From Bacillota bacterium (lineage in GTDB: Bacteria; Armatimonadota; Hebobacteria; Hebobacterales; Hebobacteraceae), in the NCBI GenBank assembly GCA_030597345.1, contig JAUVSA010000068.1, positions 1-9,199 of the forward strand: a DNA stretch of 9,199 bases. Reading direction: 5' to 3'. The position numbers and the translations under genes were made by a program. Below the pieces are notes generated by a model. That model saw only the letters and a program-made list of their open reading frames with translations. It searched no databases and was not told the DNA's origin. Positions 6,548 through 9,199 of the stretch are shown here, one piece after another (position 1 is the stretch's first letter; every line of letters starts with the position of its first letter).

Positions 6548-8335
6548 CTAGTTCTCCTCTCCCGGACTCGCGGCGGCGGTCAGCTCAACAGGGGGCCAGC
6601 TTGGCCACTCGTCCTTCGGGAGAAGCGCCACGTCGAACACGTGTCTCGCCACCGGAGCTGCTATCTCACTGCCCTGTCCCCCGTGCTCAATCACTGCCAC
6701 CACCACTAGCTTCGGCCTATCGCTGGGAGCATACCCCGCGAACCAGGCGTGAGGGTCACCCCCGGGGGCTTGTGCGGTGCCCGTCTTCCCGGCGATTCCG
6801 TACCTTGGCGTAATGATCCCTGCCGCGGTGCCGCCCGGCGCAACTACGGCCTCCATGCCCATCCTCAAAGCCGCGATCGTCTCTGGCCGCAGGCCGAGAG
6901 AGCGTCCCTCGACGGGAGGCGAGTAGTCGCTCTCCCCTTCGATGCGAACGATCAGATGTGGGTGCACCAGACTACCGCCGTTGGCGACCACGGCGAACTC
7001 GCGCGCAACCTGAAGCGGCGTCACCAGGCAATCTCCCTGTCCGACTGCCATCTGGCAGGTGTCTCCTGGATACCAGGGTTCCCTTCGTACCTGCCGCTTC
7101 CACTCTGCCGTCGGAACTAGGCCCGCCGCCTCCTCCGGCAGATCTATGTCACACTTCTCCCCCAAACCGAATCGGCCCGCCATGTCCGCGAGTTGTCTCA
7201 CCCCCACCAGCCGCCCGAGAGTCACGAACATCACATTACAGGACTGCCCGAAGCCACTGACGAAATCCACCGTCCCGTGCCCGGCGCGGCGCCAGCAGCG
7301 AAACGACCAATCGCCAATCCGGTATGCGCCCGTGCAGAGAAACCGGCTTCTAATGTCACACTTCCCTGACTCCAACGCCGCGGCCGCAGTGACGATCTTG
7401 AAGACCGATCCAGGCGGATAGCGCGAAGTGATGGCGCGATTGTACTGAGGGTGACCCGGGCCCCTGAGCCTATCCCATTCCTCTGGTGTCAGCGCCCCCA
7501 CAAACATATTCGGATCATACGAGGGATGGCTTGCCAGCGCCAGAATCTCCCCGGTCCACGGGTCCATCGCGACCAGCGCGCCCGCTCGGCCTCCTAACGC
7601 ATCCTCTGCCGCGCGCTGCAGATCGACGTCGAGCGTCAGCCACACATTACGGCCGGGACGTGGTGGCACCGTTCCCAGCGTGCGAACTCGCCGACCCCGC
7701 GCATCCACCTCGATCTGGTCGCCTCCATCGGTCCCCCGCAAAGCACGTTCGGTCACTTTCTCAACGCCGGCCTTGCCGATGAGATCGCCGGCTCGATAGC
7801 CCGCGTTCTCGGGACGTGTAAGCTCCTCCGCGTTGATCTGCCGCACGTAGCCCAACACGTGCGCCGCCAGTGAGCCGTGCGGATAGTGCCGCACTGCATC
7901 TGCTGCCACGCCGACCCCAGAGAGGTAGGGCGCATGTTCCTCCAGTCTCGCCACCACCTCCTCCGACACGTCTCGCTGGAGAAACATGGGTTCGTAGCGC
8001 GACAGCGCCTGGCTGTGCAGTGCCTCTTTCACTGCGGCTTCCGGCAGGCCCAGCAGAGTGGCGAGCTCGGCCGCCGGGTCCTCCGCGCCGGCCATCGCCA
8101 GCTCCTCCGGCACCACTCGAACGGAGAACGCAAGGCGGCTCGCTGCAAGTACCCGATTGTGGCGATCGTAGATCGTGCCTCGAGGGGCCATCCGGCGCAC
8201 GATGCGGATGCGATTCTCATCCGCCAGCTCCCGGTTCCGGTCTCCCTCGATGACCTGAAGCTGTACCAGCCGCCCGAGGATCACCGCGCACGCCACTGCC
8301 ACCACCGCGCGTAGTATCACCAGTCGAGGAGTCAC
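6548..8335 (-). CDS. mrdA: Penicillin-binding protein 2, elongation-specific peptidoglycan transpeptidase
   Basis: A 595-residue class B penicillin-binding protein, the DD-transpeptidase of the Rod complex that cross-links new peptidoglycan along the cell side wall. One N-terminal membrane anchor (about 5-28) is followed by the non-catalytic pedestal domain beginning MAPRGTIYDRHNRVLA (49-64), and then the transpeptidase domain. All three active-site motifs are present: S310-V-F-K313 (nucleophile serine in RYPPGSVFK), S365-C-N367, and K517-T-G-T520, followed by WFAGYAP. The short juxtamembrane segment and the CxG...CW...GHG pattern before SCN favour PBP2 over the division enzyme FtsI, as does the mreD neighbour. 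Length is near the family norm of about 600-650. The GTG at 8335 lies 3 bases past the mreD stop and has AAGGGG 11 bases upstream. Cys334, Cys347, His353 and Cys366 may form a metal site. mrdA is also called pbpA in some bacteria. Confidence 0.95.
   Translation of the reverse strand: MTPRLVILRAVVAVACAVILGRLVQLQVIEGDRNRELADENRIRIVRRMAPRGTIYDRHNRVLAASRLAFSVRVVPEELAMAGAEDPAAELATLLGLPEAAVKEALHSQALSRYEPMFLQRDVSEEVVARLEEHAPYLSGVGVAADAVRHYPHGSLAAHVLGYVRQINAEELTRPENAGYRAGDLIGKAGVEKVTERALRGTDGGDQIEVDARGRRVRTLGTVPPRPGRNVWLTLDVDLQRAAEDALGGRAGALVAMDPWTGEILALASHPSYDPNMFVGALTPEEWDRLRGPGHPQYNRAITSRYPPGSVFKIVTAAAALESGKCDIRSRFLCTGAYRIGDWSFRCWRRAGHGTVDFVSGFGQSCNVMFVTLGRLVGVRQLADMAGRFGLGEKCDIDLPEEAAGLVPTAEWKRQVRREPWYPGDTCQMAVGQGDCLVTPLQVAREFAVVANGGSLVHPHLIVRIEGESDYSPPVEGRSLGLRPETIAALRMGMEAVVAPGGTAAGIITPRYGIAGKTGTAQAPGGDPHAWFAGYAPSDRPKLVVVAVIEHGGQGSEIAAPVARHVFDVALLPKDEWPSWPPVELTAAASPGEEN
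6554..6562 (-). promoter_or_regulatory. Ribosome binding site of the exported hypothetical gene
   Basis: GGAGAGGAG on the minus strand is formed by the last codons of mrdA, 13 bases before the ATG at 6540. The spacing is long, so reinitiation by ribosomes finishing mrdA may matter. It repeats the strong site found before the TPR/zinc-ribbon gene. Confidence 0.45.
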
Positions 8336-8338
8336 GGG

Positions 8339-8833
8339 TTACAGGACCCCTTCTTCCCTCCCAACCAGCGCTCGGCGCGCCCGGTTGGTAAGCGCATACG
8401 CGAACGGCGCCAGCACCGCGTGGTACAGCACCCGCAGACCGATCAGTCGTCCGGCCTGGGGCCATTCGCCGGCGCGAGAGAACAGCACAAACGTAACCTC
8501 GCTGACGACCGTCAGCACTCCCGCGCTCACGATCGGGACCAACCAGTTCTCCCGGAACATCTTCGTCGCCAGCAGCCCCGCGCCGAACCCACTCACGGTC
8601 TTGCTGATCGCAAAGGCCCCGATCGCCACATGTTGCAGACCACCCTCCATGATGCCAGAGGCGAAGCCAGCTACTGCTCCCACATGACGCCCGCTGAGCA
8701 ATCCCATGCATACCGCCCACAGGAAGAGCAAGTCGGGAGAGACACCCCAAATGGCGATCGCTCCACCAAGCGTGTTCTGAAACACGGCCAGCCCGTATGT
8801 AGTAAGTGCCGCAGCGATGATGCAACGCGCCAT
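8339..8833 (-). CDS. mreD: Rod shape-determining protein MreD
   Basis: A 164-residue, strongly hydrophobic protein with about five membrane segments (near 3-20, 28-46, 50-68, 100-117 and 130-146). It starts ARCIIAAALTTYGLAVFQNTL and continues IWGVSPDLLFLWAVCMGLLSG, the MreD-like pattern of a short first helix, then a Pro-Asp-Leu and a helix ending in a Gly-rich turn. Length matches the family (about 160-180). MreD is an inner-membrane member of the elongasome, working with MreC, RodA and PBP2 around MreB filaments; its precise action is not settled. The identity rests on topology and on mrdA starting 3 bases after its stop. It is the first gene of the operon. The ATG at 8833 has only a weak purine-rich stretch (GGGGTGAAGAG) upstream. 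mreC does not precede it directly: non-coding sequence and a likely terminator do. Confidence 0.85.
   Translation of the reverse strand: MARCIIAAALTTYGLAVFQNTLGGAIAIWGVSPDLLFLWAVCMGLLSGRHVGAVAGFASGIMEGGLQHVAIGAFAISKTVSGFGAGLLATKMFRENWLVPIVSAGVLTVVSEVTFVLFSRAGEWPQAGRLIGLRVLYHAVLAPFAYALTNRARRALVGREEGVL
8347..8352 (-). promoter_or_regulatory. Ribosome binding site of mrdA
   Basis: AAGGGG on the minus strand, within the last codons of mreD and 11 bases before the GTG at 8335. It supports that start and coupling of mrdA translation to mreD. Confidence 0.45.
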
Positions 8834-9056
8834 ACAGGTCTCTTCACCCCGGGAACCACGAGTAATCCACCCACACGTTCTACATCCCCGACGGCCCCCC
8901 TCCTCGGGCCACAGAGAAAGGGCGGATTACGGTCCGCCCTCTGCCAGTCCCCGGAGATGCTCTTCCGCACGCACGTCTCTCTTTGGAGAACTACCGTCCG
9001 TGCCGACGCGCCTGCGTACTGTCGCGGCGCGCCCCTTCAGACTCCCCGGCCCTCTC
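8834..9056. other. Non-coding region ahead of the mreD operon
   Basis: 223 bases between the stop of the right-edge gene and mreD, with no convincing reading frame on either strand. It must contain the operon leader if mreD is the first gene, but I see no clear -35/-10 pair. Besides the hairpin at 8919-8940 there is a second possible hairpin, CGCGCC (9007-9012) with GGCGCG (9026-9031) and a 13-base loop; in DNA this GC-rich it may be chance. Confidence 0.5.
8919..8940 (-). terminator. Hairpin, probable terminator of the right-edge gene
   Basis: A perfect 8-base-pair stem, AGGGCGGA (8919-8926) with TCCGCCCT (8933-8940), closes a 6-base loop. Read on the minus strand it is followed by TTTCTCT, a short pyrimidine tract that makes a modest intrinsic terminator. 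It lies about 117 bases after the stop of the right-edge gene and 86 bases before mreD, so it would separate the two transcripts. A leader or attenuator role for mreD is the alternative. On the plus strand no T-run follows. Confidence 0.55.
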
Positions 9057-9199
9057 TTACTCTGACAGTGCGCTCGGCCGCTCCGGCTCCACGGCCTCCG
9101 AATCGCGCGGCCCCAGGACTGCGCGCCGGGCCCCTAGCTCGCGGCGCCGAAACGACATCTCGATCTGCTCCTGCCAGCTCAGCACCGCCTCCTCGTAGG
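9057..9199 (-). CDS. Unidentified protein, last 46 residues (5' end outside window)
   Basis: On the minus strand one frame runs from the right edge to a TAA at 9057-9059. It begins YEEAVLSWQEQIEMSFRRRE and ends in a Pro/Glu/Ser-rich tail finishing ALSE. The composition looks like a real protein: an amphipathic charged helix followed by an acidic tail, with high GC at third positions. The opposite-strand frame is a Ser/Arg/Pro-rich run typical of a shadow. I cannot assign a family from this fragment. It does not look like the C terminus of MreC, which would be the expected neighbour of mreD. Confidence 0.5.
   Translation of the reverse strand, partial: YEEAVLSWQEQIEMSFRRRELGARRAVLGPRDSEAVEPERPSALSE

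Noticed and set aside
5962..6813. A 283-codon plus-strand frame across the exported hypothetical gene and the end of mrdA
   Set aside because: Arg/Pro/Ser-rich shadow; it overlaps the conserved C-terminal part of PBP2 on the other strand.
7235..7243. Cysteine within the SxN motif of PBP2 (SCN)
   Set aside because: SCN is a common form of this motif in PBP2 proteins, so by itself it is not unusual.
8983..9198. A plus-strand frame at the right edge
   Set aside because: Ser/Arg/Pro-rich and typical of a shadow; the minus-strand frame here has a more natural composition.

Overview
The window is about 9.2 kb of GC-rich bacterial DNA (roughly 63% by eye). It is densely packed chromosomal sequence with GTG and ATG starts, very short gaps and Shine-Dalgarno sequences buried in the ends of upstream genes. 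A MreD / penicillin-binding protein 2 pair points to a rod-shaped or elongating bacterium with a peptidoglycan wall. The combination of a PF12831-type FAD oxidoreductase, a double-length M16 peptidase and a zinc-ribbon/TPR membrane protein would fit an uncultured lineage such as Armatimonadota or a similar high-GC phylum. That is a guess from gene content, because no marker gene is present.

Layout. (1) Plus strand, 1-2130: the 3' part of a YraQ/ArsP-type permease gene that enters from the left edge, then a complete FAD-dependent oxidoreductase 45 bases downstream. (2) An 18-base convergent gap at 2131-2148. (3) Minus strand, 8833 down to 2149: five tightly packed genes read in the order mreD, mrdA (PBP2), an unrecognised exported protein, a membrane protein with TPR and zinc ribbon, and an exported two-domain M16 metallopeptidase. 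Gaps between them are 3, 7, 17 and 10 bases, so they almost certainly form one transcript. (4) A 223-base non-coding stretch at 8834-9056 with a clear hairpin, probably the terminator of the next gene plus the leader of the mreD operon. (5) The last 46 codons of an unidentified minus-strand gene at the right edge.

How the genes fit together. MreD and PBP2 are core elongasome (Rod) components: PBP2 is the transpeptidase that cross-links new peptidoglycan during elongation. The usual partners mreB, mreC and rodA are not seen next to them. Instead the transcript runs into an exported hypothetical protein, a TPR/zinc-ribbon membrane protein and a cell-envelope peptidase. These three may serve envelope biogenesis or simply share the promoter. 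The plus-strand permease and oxidoreductase look like a separate transcription unit.

No mobile element, CRISPR array, tRNA or rRNA was seen, and there is no strong sign of a wholly new system. The most interesting part is the non-canonical tail of the mreD-mrdA operon.
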